Part shown: positions 50,585-60,909 of the stretch, piece after piece
Position numbering within the stretch: the stretch's first letter is position 1
Layout of the letters: the number at the start of each line of letters is the position of its first letter
Source of the DNA: Streptomyces venezuelae
Lineage (GTDB): Bacteria > Actinomycetota > Actinomycetes > Streptomycetales > Streptomycetaceae
NCBI RefSeq assembly: GCF_008642335.1
Contig: NZ_CP029191.1
Location: 4,154,001 to 4,218,000 of the forward strand
Length of the DNA stretch: 64,000 nucleotides
Direction of reading: 5' to 3'
Notes under the pieces: model-generated
What the model saw: only the letters and a program-made list of their open reading frames with translations
What the model was told of the DNA's origin: nothing
Databases searched by the model: none
Translations under genes and position numbers: made by a program

Positions 50585-50744
50585 GCGACTGCTACCTCCG
50601 CCAACGACCGTGTCAGGACGTGGGGTTGATGCACCCCATTCGGGTGTCAGGTTACGCGAGCGACTTGCGGGGGCGAATATTTTAGCCCTACCGTCAGTGA
50701 CGCGTCGCACACGCTGAGGTCCCGGACCAACGGAAGCGCACCGC

Positions 50745-50763
50745 ACCGCCATGCCATGGCGGT
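50745..50763. promoter_or_regulatory. palindromic operator in the XRE/ATPase divergent promoter
   Basis: A perfect palindrome ACCGCCATG-C-CATGGCGGT lies 70 bases before the ATPase start, in the 248-base gap between it and the XRE gene. It is a plausible binding site for the XRE protein. The gap also has an AT-rich GCGAATATTTTAGCCC near 50672, which may mark a promoter. Confidence 0.5.
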
Positions 50764-50832
50764 CGCGCCACAGCCACCGCCAGGTGACCGCCGCGGCAGG
50801 ACAACATCCGTACCGCACAACGGAGTTCACCG

Positions 50833-51249
50833 ATGCCGGAAACCGAGACCTGGACCTACACCCTCACCATCCCCAACGACCCCCTCGCCGTCCCCGTGAG
50901 CCGCCACACCCTCCGCCTCATCCTGAAGGCATACGGCCTGCCCCACCTGGCAGAAGCCGCCGAGCTCGTCGCCACCGAGCTGATCGCCAACGCCGTGCAG
51001 CACACCAAGGGCCCCGCCGCCCTGCGCATGCAGTGGGCAGGGGCGGTGCTCCGCATCGGGGTGTGGGACACGGACCCCACGCCTCCGTCCCCGGCCAAAA
51101 AGGCCACCGGGTGGGACGAGACGGCGGGCAGAGGGCTCGCGATCGTACGGGAATGCGCCGACGGGTGGGGTTGGTGCGCGCGGGAGCGGGACGAGGGGCG
51201 AGGGAAGCTCGTGTGGTGTGAGCTGACGGGGGTCGTGGCTGCCGCCTGA
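50833..51249 (+). CDS. RsbW/SpoIIAB-like ATP-binding protein (HATPase_c_2)
   Basis: A 138-residue GHKL ATPase domain. The N box is LVATELIANAVQHT and the G boxes are LRIGVWDTDPT and GRGLAIVRECADGWG. Such proteins are anti-sigma factor kinases or regulators that bind XRE/DUF397 partners in Streptomyces developmental loci. It is divergent from the XRE gene. A hairpin follows nine bases after its stop. Confidence 0.9.
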   Translation: MPETETWTYTLTIPNDPLAVPVSRHTLRLILKAYGLPHLAEAAELVATELIANAVQHTKGPAALRMQWAGAVLRIGVWDTDPTPPSPAKKATGWDETAGRGLAIVRECADGWGWCARERDEGRGKLVWCELTGVVAAA

Positions 51250-51257
51250 AAGACGAG

Positions 51258-51291
51258 GACCCCGCCCCCTCCGCGAGGAGGGAACGGGGTC
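51258..51291. terminator. bidirectional hairpin
   Basis: GACCCCG pairs with CGGGGTC and CCCTCC with GGAGGG around a GCGA loop, with a short internal bulge. It lies between the ends of the convergent ATPase and Fe-S oxidoreductase genes. Confidence 0.75.
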
Positions 51292-51314
51292 GGGCCACGT
51301 CAGTGGACCAGCCG

Positions 51315-53582
51315 CTACTTCACCGGCTCCGGTTCCGGCTCATCCGCCGACTCCGCCTCGTCCGCCGGATCCGCCGGCGTCTTGACCGAGTCGAGCAGGA
51401 GCTGCGCGACGTCCACGACCTGGAGGGACTCCTTCGCCTGGCCGTCGTTCTTCTTGCCGTTGACGGAGTCGGTCAGCATGACCAGGCAGAACGGGCACGC
51501 GGTGGACACGATGTCGGGGTTGAGGGACAGCGCCTCGTCCACCCGCTCCGTGTTGATCCGCTTGCCGATCCGCTCCTCCATCCACATGCGCGCACCGCCC
51601 GCGCCACAGCAGAAGCCGCGCTCCTTGTGGCGGTGCATCTCCTCGTTGCGGAGGCCGGGGACCTTGCCGATGATCTCGCGCGGGGGCGTGTAGATCTTGT
51701 TGTGGCGGCCCAGGTAGCACGGGTCGTGGTAGGTGATGAGGCCCTCGACCGGCGTCACCGGGATCAGCTTGCCCTCGTCGATGAGGTGCTGGAGCAGCTG
51801 CGTGTGGTGGATGACTTCGTAGTCGCCGCCAAGCTGCGGGTACTCGTTGCCGAGCGTGTTGAGGCAGTGCGGGCAGGTCGCGACGATCTTCTTCGCCGTC
51901 TTCGGCTTCTTCGTCGACTCGTCCTCGTCATCCTCGCCGAACGCCATGTTCAGCGTGGCGACGTTCTCCTGGCCCAGCTGCTGGAACAGCGGCTCGTTGC
52001 CGAGACGGCGCGCGGAGTCACCCGTGCACTTCTCGTCGCCGCCCATGATCGCGAACTTCACGCCCGCGATGTGGAGCAGCTCGGCGAACGCCTTCGTCGT
52101 CTTCTTGGCGCGGTCCTCCAGGGCGCCGGCGCAGCCGACCCAGTACAGGTACTCGACCTCGGTGAGGTCCTCGATGTCCTTGCCGACGACCGGCACCTCG
52201 AAGTCGACTTCCTTCGTCCACTCCAGGCGCTGCTTCTTGGCGAGGCCCCAGGGGTTGCCCTTCTTCTCCAGGTTCTTGAGCATCGTGCCCGCCTCGGAGG
52301 GGAAGGCCGACTCGATCATCACCTGGTAGCGGCGCATGTCGACGATGTGGTCGATGTGCTCGATGTCGACCGGGCACTGCTCGACGCAGGCGCCGCACGT
52401 GGTGCAGGACCACAGGACGTCGGGGTCGATGACGCCGTTCTCCTCGTGCGTGCCGATGAGCGGGCGCTCGGCCTCCGCGAGGGCGGCGGCGGGCACGTCC
52501 TTGAGCTGCTCCTCGGTCGCCTTCTCCTCGCCCTCCATGGTCTTGCCGCCGCCCGCGAGCAGGTACGGCGCCTTGGCGTGCGCGTGGTCGCGCAGCGACA
52601 TGATGAGGAGCTTCGGGGAGAGCGGCTTGCCCGTGTTCCAGGCGGGGCACTGCGACTGGCAGCGGCCGCACTCGGTGCAGGTGGAGAAGTCGAGGATGCC
52701 CTTCCAGCTGAACTGCTCGACCTGGGAGACGCCGAAGACGTCGTCCTCGCCCGGGTCCTCCCAGTCGATCGGCTTGCCGCCGGACGTCATGGGCTGCAGC
52801 TCGCCGAGTGCCGTACCGCCGTCGGCCTCGCGCTTGAACCAGATGTTCGGGAAGGCGAGGAAGCGGTGCCAGGCCACACCCATGTTGGTGTTCAGGCCGA
52901 CCACGATCATCCAGATGAAGGAGGTCGCGATCTTCAGGCCGGCGAAGAAGTACGTGAGGTTCTGGAGGGTGGAGAGGTCCATCCCCGCGAACCAGGAGAC
53001 GAACGGGTACGAGATGAAGAACGACGCCTCGTAGCTGTCCACGTGGTGCTGGGCACCCTCAAGGGCGTGCAGCGTGAAGATGCAGACGCCGACGATGAGG
53101 ATGACGGTCTCGACGAAGTACGCCTGGCCCGTCTTGGAACCCGCGAAGCGGGACTTGCGCCCCGGCCGGTCGGGGCGGTTCAGCTGCCGGATGACGATCA
53201 GCGTGAGGATGCCGAGCACGGTCATCGTGCCGATGAACTCGACGAACATGTTGTACGGCGCCCAGTCGCCGATGATCGGCAGCATCCAGTCGGCCTTGAA
53301 CAGCTGGCCGATGGCGTTGACGATCGTCAGCAGCAGCGAGAAGAAGCCCACCGCCACGAACCAGTGCGCGAAGCCGACGATGCCCCACTTGTTCATGCGC
53401 GTGTGGCCGAGGAACTCCTTGACCACGGTGACGGTGCGCTGGAAGGGGTTGTCGGTCCTGAGTCCGGCGGGCACGGGCTGGCCGAGTCGCACGAACTGGT
53501 AGATCTGCACGATGGCACGGCCGAACAGCGCGACGCCGACCGCGATTAGGACCAGCGACACGATGATCGCGGCGAGTTGCAT
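51315..53582 (-). CDS. EtfD-like membrane Fe-S oxidoreductase (ETF:quinone)
   Basis: A 755-residue membrane protein. Six membrane segments (residues 1-250) form a NarI-like cytochrome or quinone module. Two 4Fe-4S motifs follow, CTECGRCQSQCP (~301) and CTTCGACVEQCP (~394). Two CCG-type cysteine-rich domains come next (CPHCLNTLGNEYP, CCGAGGARMWMEE, CPFCLVMLTD). This is the layout of mycobacterial EtfD (Rv0338c family), which passes electrons from electron-transfer flavoprotein, and so from fatty-acid oxidation, to menaquinone. GAGGAG supports ATG 53582. It is divergent from the dnaK operon. Confidence 0.88.
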   Translation of the reverse strand: MQLAAIIVSLVLIAVGVALFGRAIVQIYQFVRLGQPVPAGLRTDNPFQRTVTVVKEFLGHTRMNKWGIVGFAHWFVAVGFFSLLLTIVNAIGQLFKADWMLPIIGDWAPYNMFVEFIGTMTVLGILTLIVIRQLNRPDRPGRKSRFAGSKTGQAYFVETVILIVGVCIFTLHALEGAQHHVDSYEASFFISYPFVSWFAGMDLSTLQNLTYFFAGLKIATSFIWMIVVGLNTNMGVAWHRFLAFPNIWFKREADGGTALGELQPMTSGGKPIDWEDPGEDDVFGVSQVEQFSWKGILDFSTCTECGRCQSQCPAWNTGKPLSPKLLIMSLRDHAHAKAPYLLAGGGKTMEGEEKATEEQLKDVPAAALAEAERPLIGTHEENGVIDPDVLWSCTTCGACVEQCPVDIEHIDHIVDMRRYQVMIESAFPSEAGTMLKNLEKKGNPWGLAKKQRLEWTKEVDFEVPVVGKDIEDLTEVEYLYWVGCAGALEDRAKKTTKAFAELLHIAGVKFAIMGGDEKCTGDSARRLGNEPLFQQLGQENVATLNMAFGEDDEDESTKKPKTAKKIVATCPHCLNTLGNEYPQLGGDYEVIHHTQLLQHLIDEGKLIPVTPVEGLITYHDPCYLGRHNKIYTPPREIIGKVPGLRNEEMHRHKERGFCCGAGGARMWMEERIGKRINTERVDEALSLNPDIVSTACPFCLVMLTDSVNGKKNDGQAKESLQVVDVAQLLLDSVKTPADPADEAESADEPEPEPVK

Positions 53583-53762
53583 TTGGGGGCTCCTCGGGCC
53601 TGCGAGGCGAACTATTACTAAGCGGTAACTTATGCAGTCCGTCTGAGACTACCCACTTACTCCGCCGCACTGTAGCCAGCAAGGCGGTGATCTGCGTCGC
53701 TCAGGCAACCCTTCGCGCGTACGGGGGTGCTTCCGCAGGTGCCGGGGAAGCCGTGGCTTTTA

Positions 53763-53804
53763 GGGGCGCGGGGAACTGCGCGACCAGCCACGACGCGCCC
53801 GCAG
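53763..53804 (+). repeat. dispersed Streptomyces intergenic repeat, copy 2
   Basis: Begins GGGGCGCGGGGAACTGCGCG and continues ACCAGCCACGACGCGCCCGC. It is inverted relative to the copy at 3581-3622. It sits in the 371-base gap between the oxidoreductase and dnaK genes, which otherwise holds the dnaK promoter and HAIR boxes. Confidence 0.75.
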
Positions 53805-53858
53805 TCGAGAAACCCACCCCGGGAGGGGCTCCTACTTGCGCCTAAGTGCCGGATAAGA

Positions 53859-53879
53859 CTTGAGTGGCCCAGACTCACA
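53859..53879 (+). promoter_or_regulatory. HAIR box 1 (HspR operator, partial)
   Basis: CTTGAGT, a seven-base spacer, and ACTCACA. The left half matches the HspR-associated inverted repeat CTTGAGT-N7-ACTCAAG fully; the right half has five of seven. It lies just upstream of the -35 box. Confidence 0.82.
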
Positions 53880-53883
53880 TCTG

Positions 53884-55818
<1,935 letters not shown>

Positions 55819-55819
<1 letters not shown>

Positions 55820-56535
55820 TGACCGAGGAGACCCCGGGCTTCGGCGAGAACGCCGAGAAGCCTGACGTCCCCTCCGGCGCCACCCCTGATGACGCGGCGC
55901 CGAAGGCCGCCGAGCCCTCCACCGAGGAGAGCCCGGCGGCCCCGGCCGGGGACGCAGCAGCGAACAAGACGTCCGCACAGGACGCCCAGGACGTCGGCCT
56001 GACCGCGCAGCTGGACCAGGTGCGCACCGCGCTCAACGAGCGCACCGCGGACCTCCAGCGGCTGCAGGCCGAGTACCAGAACTACCGCCGTCGTGTGGAG
56101 CGGGACAAGGTGACGGTGAAGGAGATCGCCTCGGCGAACCTCCTCTCCGAGCTCCTGCCCACCCTGGACGACATCGGCCGCGCCCGTGAGCACGGCGAGC
56201 TGGTCGGTGGCTTCAAGTCGGTCGCCGAGTCGCTGGAGACGGTCGTCGCCAAGCTGGGCCTTCAGCAGTTCGGCAAGGAGGGCGAGCCCTTCGACCCGAC
56301 GATCCACGAAGCGCTGATGCACAGCTACGCACCGGACGTCACCGAGACGACCTGCGTCGCGATCCTGCAGCCCGGGTATCGCATCGGCGAGCGCACCATC
56401 CGCCCCGCGCGGGTGGCCGTCGCCGAGCCCCAGCCGGGCGCGCAGACCGTCAAGGGCGAGGAGCCCGAAGGCTCTGCGGGCTCCGCCGCGGAGAAGGCGG
56501 ACGAGAAGGAGACCGGTGGCCCGGACGAGGGCTGA
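55819..56535 (+). CDS. grpE: nucleotide exchange factor GrpE
   Basis: A 238-residue GrpE. The first 65 residues are acidic and disordered (TEETPGFGENAEKPDVPSGA). The dimer coiled coil follows (LQRLQAEYQNYRRRVERDKV) and then the beta-wing domain: LLPTLDDIGRAREHGE, FGKEGEPFDPTIHEALMH, VAILQPGYRIGERTIRPARVAVAE. It releases ADP from DnaK. The ATG overlaps the dnaK stop. A 40-residue acidic C-terminal tail is present. Confidence 0.98.
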
Positions 56536-56568
56536 CGGTCACGACATGAGTGAGGAGGGACGTCGGGG

Positions 56569-57762
56569 ATGAGCACCAAGGACTTCATCGAGAAGGACTA
56601 CTACAAGGTCCTCGGCGTCCCCAAGGACGCCACCGAAGCCGAGATCAAGAAGGCGTACCGGAAGCTCGCACGCGAGAACCACCCGGACGCCAACACCGGC
56701 AACACCAAGGCGGAGGAGCGCTTCAAGGAGATCTCCGAGGCGAACGACGTCCTCGGCGACCCCAAGAAGCGCAAGGAGTACGACGAAGCGCGTGCTCTCT
56801 TCGGCAACGGCGGATTCCGGCAGGGCCCCGGAGGCGGCGGCGGTTCGTTCAACTTCGACCTGGGCGACCTCTTCGGAGGCGGCGCCCCGGGTGGCGGTGG
56901 AGCGGCCGGCGGCGGCTTCGGGGGCGGCCTCGGTGACGTCTTCGGGGGCCTGTTCAACCGCGGCGGCGCGGGTGCCGGAGCCGGCACGCGTACGCAGCCG
57001 AGGCGCGGCCAGGACATCGAGTCCGAGGTCACGCTGAACTTCACGGAGGCGGTGGACGGCGCGACGGTGCCGCTCCGCATGTCCTCCCAGGCGCCCTGCA
57101 AGGCGTGCTCGGGCACCGGCGACAAGAACGGCACACCGCGCGTGTGCCCGACCTGCGTCGGCACCGGTCAGGTCTCGCGGGGCGGCGGCGGAGGGTTCTC
57201 CCTCACCGACCCGTGCATGGACTGCAAGGGGCGCGGGCTCATCGCCCAGAACCCCTGCGAGGTGTGCGGCGGCAGCGGCCGCGCCAAGTCGTCCCGGACG
57301 ATGCAGGTGCGGATCCCGCCCGGCGTCTCGGACGGGCAGCGCATCCGGCTGCGCGGCAAGGGCGCGCCGGGCGAGCGCGGCGGCCCGGCCGGCGACCTCT
57401 ACGTGGTCGTGCACGTCGACACCCACCCGGTGTTCGGCCGCAAGGGCGACAACCTCACGGTCACCGTCCCGGTGACCTATCCGGAGGCGACGCTCGGCGG
57501 CGAGGTGAAGGTGCCCACGCTGGGCGGCCCGCCCGTCACCCTGAAACTGCCCGCGGGGACGCCGAACGGCCGTACCATGCGGGCCCGGGGCAAGGGCGCG
57601 GTCCGCAAGGACGGCACCCGGGGCGACCTGCTCGTGACGGTGGAGGTGGCGGTTCCGACCTCCCTGTCGGAGTCGGCGAAGGACGCCCTGGAGTCCTACC
57701 GCGAGGCGACTGCGGGCGACGACCCGCGGGCAGAACTGTTCCAGGCCGCGAAGGGAGCGTGA
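56569..57762 (+). CDS. dnaJ: DnaJ co-chaperone, operon type (DnaJ1)
   Basis: A 397-residue type I DnaJ. J domain with HPD at 38-40 (ARENHPDAN), a long Gly/Phe-rich linker (about 75-145), and four CxxCxGxG zinc repeats (CKACSGTG, CPTCVGTG, CMDCKGRG, CEVCGGSG). The C-terminal client-binding domains follow. It stimulates DnaK ATPase and delivers substrates. GAGGAGGG lies before ATG 56569. It starts 33 bases after grpE. Confidence 0.98.
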   Translation: MSTKDFIEKDYYKVLGVPKDATEAEIKKAYRKLARENHPDANTGNTKAEERFKEISEANDVLGDPKKRKEYDEARALFGNGGFRQGPGGGGGSFNFDLGDLFGGGAPGGGGAAGGGFGGGLGDVFGGLFNRGGAGAGAGTRTQPRRGQDIESEVTLNFTEAVDGATVPLRMSSQAPCKACSGTGDKNGTPRVCPTCVGTGQVSRGGGGGFSLTDPCMDCKGRGLIAQNPCEVCGGSGRAKSSRTMQVRIPPGVSDGQRIRLRGKGAPGERGGPAGDLYVVVHVDTHPVFGRKGDNLTVTVPVTYPEATLGGEVKVPTLGGPPVTLKLPAGTPNGRTMRARGKGAVRKDGTRGDLLVTVEVAVPTSLSESAKDALESYREATAGDDPRAELFQAAKGA

Positions 57763-57766
57763 CCCC

Positions 57767-58222
57767 ATGGACAGGGTCGGCCGTCGTCGTAATCCCTACC
57801 AGCTGACCGATGAAACGCCGGTGTACGTCATCTCGGTGGCGGCCCAGCTGAGCGGTCTCCATCCGCAGACCCTGCGGCAGTACGACCGTCTCGGCCTGGT
57901 CTCCCCGGACCGCACCGCGGGCCGCGGCCGACGCTACTCCGCCCGCGACATCGAACTGCTGCGCACCGTGCAGCAGCTGTCGCAGGAAGAGGGCATCAAC
58001 CTCGCCGGCATCAAGCGCATCATCGAGCTGGAGAACCAGGTCGCGGCGCTGCAGTCGCGCGTCGCGGAGCTCTCCGCGGCCGTGGACGGCGCCGCGGCGG
58101 CCATGCAGCAGCGCGAAGCGGCGGTGCACGCCTCGTACCGCCGCGACCTCGTCCCCTACCAGGACGTGCAGCAGGCGAGCGCGCTGGTGGTGTGGCGCCC
58201 GAAGAGACCGACGGACCAGTAG
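57767..58222 (+). CDS. hspR: heat-shock repressor HspR (MerR family)
   Basis: A 151-residue MerR-type protein. The winged helix-turn-helix is YVISVAAQLSGLHPQTLRQYDRLGLVSPDR (residues 19-48), with a following coiled coil (IIELENQVAALQSRVAELSAAVDG). It binds HAIR sites, with DnaK as co-repressor, and so closes an autoregulatory loop on this operon. GAAGGGAG precedes ATG 57767, four bases after the dnaJ stop. The terminator follows. Confidence 0.98.
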   Translation: MDRVGRRRNPYQLTDETPVYVISVAAQLSGLHPQTLRQYDRLGLVSPDRTAGRGRRYSARDIELLRTVQQLSQEEGINLAGIKRIIELENQVAALQSRVAELSAAVDGAAAAMQQREAAVHASYRRDLVPYQDVQQASALVVWRPKRPTDQ

Positions 58223-58249
58223 GTTCCGTACGCTGGTTTCGTACGCTGA

Positions 58250-58285
58250 TACAGGGCCGGGAGGTGAGAACCTCCCGGCCCTGTA
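58250..58285 (+). terminator. terminator of the dnaK operon
   Basis: Perfect 15-bp arms TACAGGGCCGGGAGG and CCTCCCGGCCCTGTA flank TGAGAA, 27 bases after the hspR stop. Confidence 0.9.
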
Positions 58286-58319
58286 TCGCTGTTTCGGGCT
58301 ACGGGGAGTGGAGCCGTTC

Positions 58320-58847
58320 ATGGCCATGGTGGGGTTGTTCTGGATCGCCGAGGGCGACGTGTACGTGGGCGCGAAGCCGGCCGGGCTCGCCCCGGGCGTC
58401 CGCCTGACCACGGAGGGCGTACTGGCCCTCGGCGACAGGCAGACCGGCATGTGGCCCTGGGAGGACGTGCACGCGCTGACGATCGACGACGTCCCGGTGA
58501 AGACCCTGAAGCGGCACGTGGGCGCGGCCGTCGACATGGTGCTGACGGTGGGCCTCGGCGGCGGCGACGAGGCCCCGACGATGACGGTCCGCGTCACGGA
58601 CGCGACGGGCACGGAGACGCGGCTGACGGCGTACACGGCCGCGGCGGTCGGCTACTCCCGGACGGAGTACGACCTCTCCCGAACCCTCCTGTCCCGCCTC
58701 ACGGAGGGCGCGGGTTCCCTCCTCACCACCCTGACCGCGATGTCGGACTGGGGCCGCCGCCGCGAGGGCGGGTCGCCTCGGGCGGGGGAGAGGGAGGCGT
58801 TGTTGCGGGAGTGGGCGGGGCGGTCAGGGGCGTTCGAGGATTCCTGA
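58320..58847 (+). CDS. conserved hypothetical protein, Streptomyces-type
   Basis: A 175-residue soluble protein: MAMVGLFWIAEGDVYVGAKP, RLTTEGVLALGDRQTGMWPWEDVHALTIDDVPVKTLKRHVG, a beta-rich core and a helical C-terminus (YDLSRTLLSRLTEGAGSLLTTLTAMSDW). The first half resembles a PH-like fold in which a Trp-rich strand (MWPWEDV) follows a ligand loop; this is a guess. GGAG six bases before ATG 58320 is better than the GTG at 58308. The last 24 bases overlap the convergent LuxR gene. Confidence 0.68.
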   Translation: MAMVGLFWIAEGDVYVGAKPAGLAPGVRLTTEGVLALGDRQTGMWPWEDVHALTIDDVPVKTLKRHVGAAVDMVLTVGLGGGDEAPTMTVRVTDATGTETRLTAYTAAAVGYSRTEYDLSRTLLSRLTEGAGSLLTTLTAMSDWGRRREGGSPRAGEREALLREWAGRSGAFEDS

Positions 58848-59795
58848 CCGGCCGATGAGGTAGCCGAGCTGGGCGCGGCTGTTGCTGCCGAGGGTGGCGG
58901 CGAGTTTGGCGATGTGGACGCGGGCGGTGCGGATGTTCATGCCGAGCCGGTCGGCTATCTCGGCGTCCGTGAGCCCCTCGACGAGCAGTCCTGCGATGGC
59001 CCGCTGCCGGGTGGTGATGCCGCCCTCCGATGGCTGCGGCGCGGCTTGCGGCCACATGGGGGTGGCCAGGCGCCACAGGCGCCAGAAGGTGGTGGCGAAG
59101 TATTCGACGAGGGCCGGGTGGCGCAGTTCGAGGGCGACGCTTCGGTCCTTGCTGGCGGGGATGAACGCCACGGTCCGGTCGAAGACGAAGAGGCGCTCGG
59201 TGACCTCGTCGAGAGTGCGGGCCTCGGTGTCGCCGTCGAGCTGTTCGTAGTAAGCGAGCACGGGCAGAGAATGGCGCGTTGTGTGCTGGTAAAGGGTCCG
59301 CATACGGCATCCGCGGGTCAGGATCGCCTGGTCCCGGGGGAAGACTTCGGCCAGCGTCTCGGGCGGCCGGGTGCCGCCGGGCTGGACGGCGAGGAACTCC
59401 TCGGTGGCCTCGTTCATGGCGCGGTCGATCGCGGAGTTGATGCGGGCCAGGCCGTCCAGGACGGTGATGGACGGGGTGCCGGAGCCGGAGCCGATGCGCA
59501 GGTCGAGGGAGGCGAACGGCTCGAAGGCGGCGCTGAGCCGCAGCTCACGGCGGCGGGGCGTCCTGGCGCGGTGCTCGACGGACCGGAGCAGGCGGGGCAG
59601 TGCGAGGGCGGAGGCGGTGGGGTGCAGCCATTGCAGGTCGTCGCGGCCCGGCTGGAGGAGGCCCAGGTCGACGAGGCAGGGGGCGGGTTCGGCGGCGCTG
59701 TTGTGGATCCGGCCTTCGCGCAGGGCACGGGCGTAGACGGACAGCCCCGCCTCACAGAGTTCTTCGACGGTGTGCGATAAGTGCTTCGTGGCCAT
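58824..59795 (-). CDS. LuxR-type regulator paralog 1
   Basis: A 323-residue regulator with a C-terminal LuxR helix-turn-helix (RQRAIAGLLVEGLTDAEIADRLGMNIRTARVHIAKLAATLGSNSRAQLGYLI, about 265-315). The N-terminal and middle parts (VEELCEAGLSVYARALREGR; FLAVQPGGTRPPE; RMRTLYQHTTRHSLPVLAYYEQL; LFVFDRTVAFIPASKD) read like a TrmB-type effector domain with a phospholipase D-like fold. The signal is unknown. GGAGGGGG precedes ATG 59795. It is the last of four paralogs in this direction, and its C-terminal third is almost identical to paralog 2. Confidence 0.88.
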   Translation of the reverse strand: MATKHLSHTVEELCEAGLSVYARALREGRIHNSAAEPAPCLVDLGLLQPGRDDLQWLHPTASALALPRLLRSVEHRARTPRRRELRLSAAFEPFASLDLRIGSGSGTPSITVLDGLARINSAIDRAMNEATEEFLAVQPGGTRPPETLAEVFPRDQAILTRGCRMRTLYQHTTRHSLPVLAYYEQLDGDTEARTLDEVTERLFVFDRTVAFIPASKDRSVALELRHPALVEYFATTFWRLWRLATPMWPQAAPQPSEGGITTRQRAIAGLLVEGLTDAEIADRLGMNIRTARVHIAKLAATLGSNSRAQLGYLIGRSGILERP

Positions 59796-59896
59796 GCGAG
59801 CCCCCTCCTGCCTGGTTGAAGCGTCGCGATTCTATGCAGGCCGAGAGTGGCCGGGCCGGATCCCGCGGGTGGAGTGACTGCTTCTGGACGGGGGCG

Positions 59897-60871
59897 TCAC
59901 CGGTCCTGGTCGAGGATTCCGGACTGGCCGATGAGGTAGCCGAGTTGGGCGCGGCTGTTGCTGCCGAGGGTGGCGGCGAGTTTGGCGATGTGGACGCGTG
60001 CGGTGCGGATGTTCATGCCGAGCCGGTCGGCTATCTCGGCGTCGGTGAGGCCTTCGACGAGGAGTCCCGCGATGGTCTGCTGCCGGTCGGTGATGCCGTT
60101 GTCGACCGGTGCCGGCGCGGCCTGCGGCCACATGGGGGTGGCCAGGCGCCACAGGCGCCAGAAGGTGGTGGCGAAGTATTCGACGAGGGCGGGGTGGCGC
60201 AGTTCGAGGGCGATGCCGTCGTCCTTGCTGGCCGGGATGAACGCGACGGTCCGGTCGAAGACGAAGAGGCTCTCGGTGACCTCGTCGAGGGTGCGGGCCT
60301 CGATGTCGCCGTCCAGTCCCTCGTAGTGGGCGAGCTCGGGCAGGCACTCGCGGGCCGTGTGCACGCGCAGCGTCCGCAGCCGGGCGCCGCGGGACAGGAT
60401 CTCCTGCTCGCGGGCGGCGATCCGCGCCTGCGTCTCGGGCGGGCGGACCCCGCCCGGCTGAATGACGAGCACCTCGTCATGGGCCGCGGTGATGGCCTGT
60501 TCGATGGCTCCCTCGATCCGGGGGAGGCCTTGGAGGACGCTGATGGCGGGGGTCTCCCCGTCGGACGAGGAGACGCCGTCGGGCCCGAGGAAGGACTCGA
60601 AGACCGCGGTGAGCCTCTCCTCGCGGCGACGGTGCTGGGCCACCCGGTTCTCGATGGTGCGCAGGAGCCGGGGCAGGGCCACGGCGGGCGCGGTCGGGTG
60701 CAGCCACCGCATGTCGTCCGGGCCTGGGTGGAGCAGCCCGAAGTCGATGAGGCAGGGCGCCGCTTCGGCGTCGACGGCACGGATCCCGCCGTCGCGCAGA
60801 GCGCGGGCGTAGACCGCGGCTCCGGGCTCGCAGAGGTTCTCCACTCCGTGCGGTATGTGCTCCACGGGCAC
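59897..60871 (-). CDS. LuxR-type regulator paralog 2
   Basis: A 324-residue paralog. N-terminus VPVEHIPHGVENLCEPGAAVYARALRDGG, middle LVIQPGGVRPPE, LRTLRVHTARECLPELAHYEGL, LFVFDRTVAFIPASKD and HTH RQQTIAGLLVEGLTDAEIADRLGMNIRTARVHIAKLAATL. The Tyr-Gln-His-Thr segment of the others is Arg-Val-His-Thr here, so ligand preference may differ. GGGAG supports GTG 60871; a longer open frame reaching 61852 is an overlap with paralog 3. Confidence 0.88.
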   Translation of the reverse strand: MPVEHIPHGVENLCEPGAAVYARALRDGGIRAVDAEAAPCLIDFGLLHPGPDDMRWLHPTAPAVALPRLLRTIENRVAQHRRREERLTAVFESFLGPDGVSSSDGETPAISVLQGLPRIEGAIEQAITAAHDEVLVIQPGGVRPPETQARIAAREQEILSRGARLRTLRVHTARECLPELAHYEGLDGDIEARTLDEVTESLFVFDRTVAFIPASKDDGIALELRHPALVEYFATTFWRLWRLATPMWPQAAPAPVDNGITDRQQTIAGLLVEGLTDAEIADRLGMNIRTARVHIAKLAATLGSNSRAQLGYLIGQSGILDQDR

Positions 60872-60909
60872 GTTGCGCTCCCTGCGGGTTGGTTGAAGGG
60901 CCGGTGAGT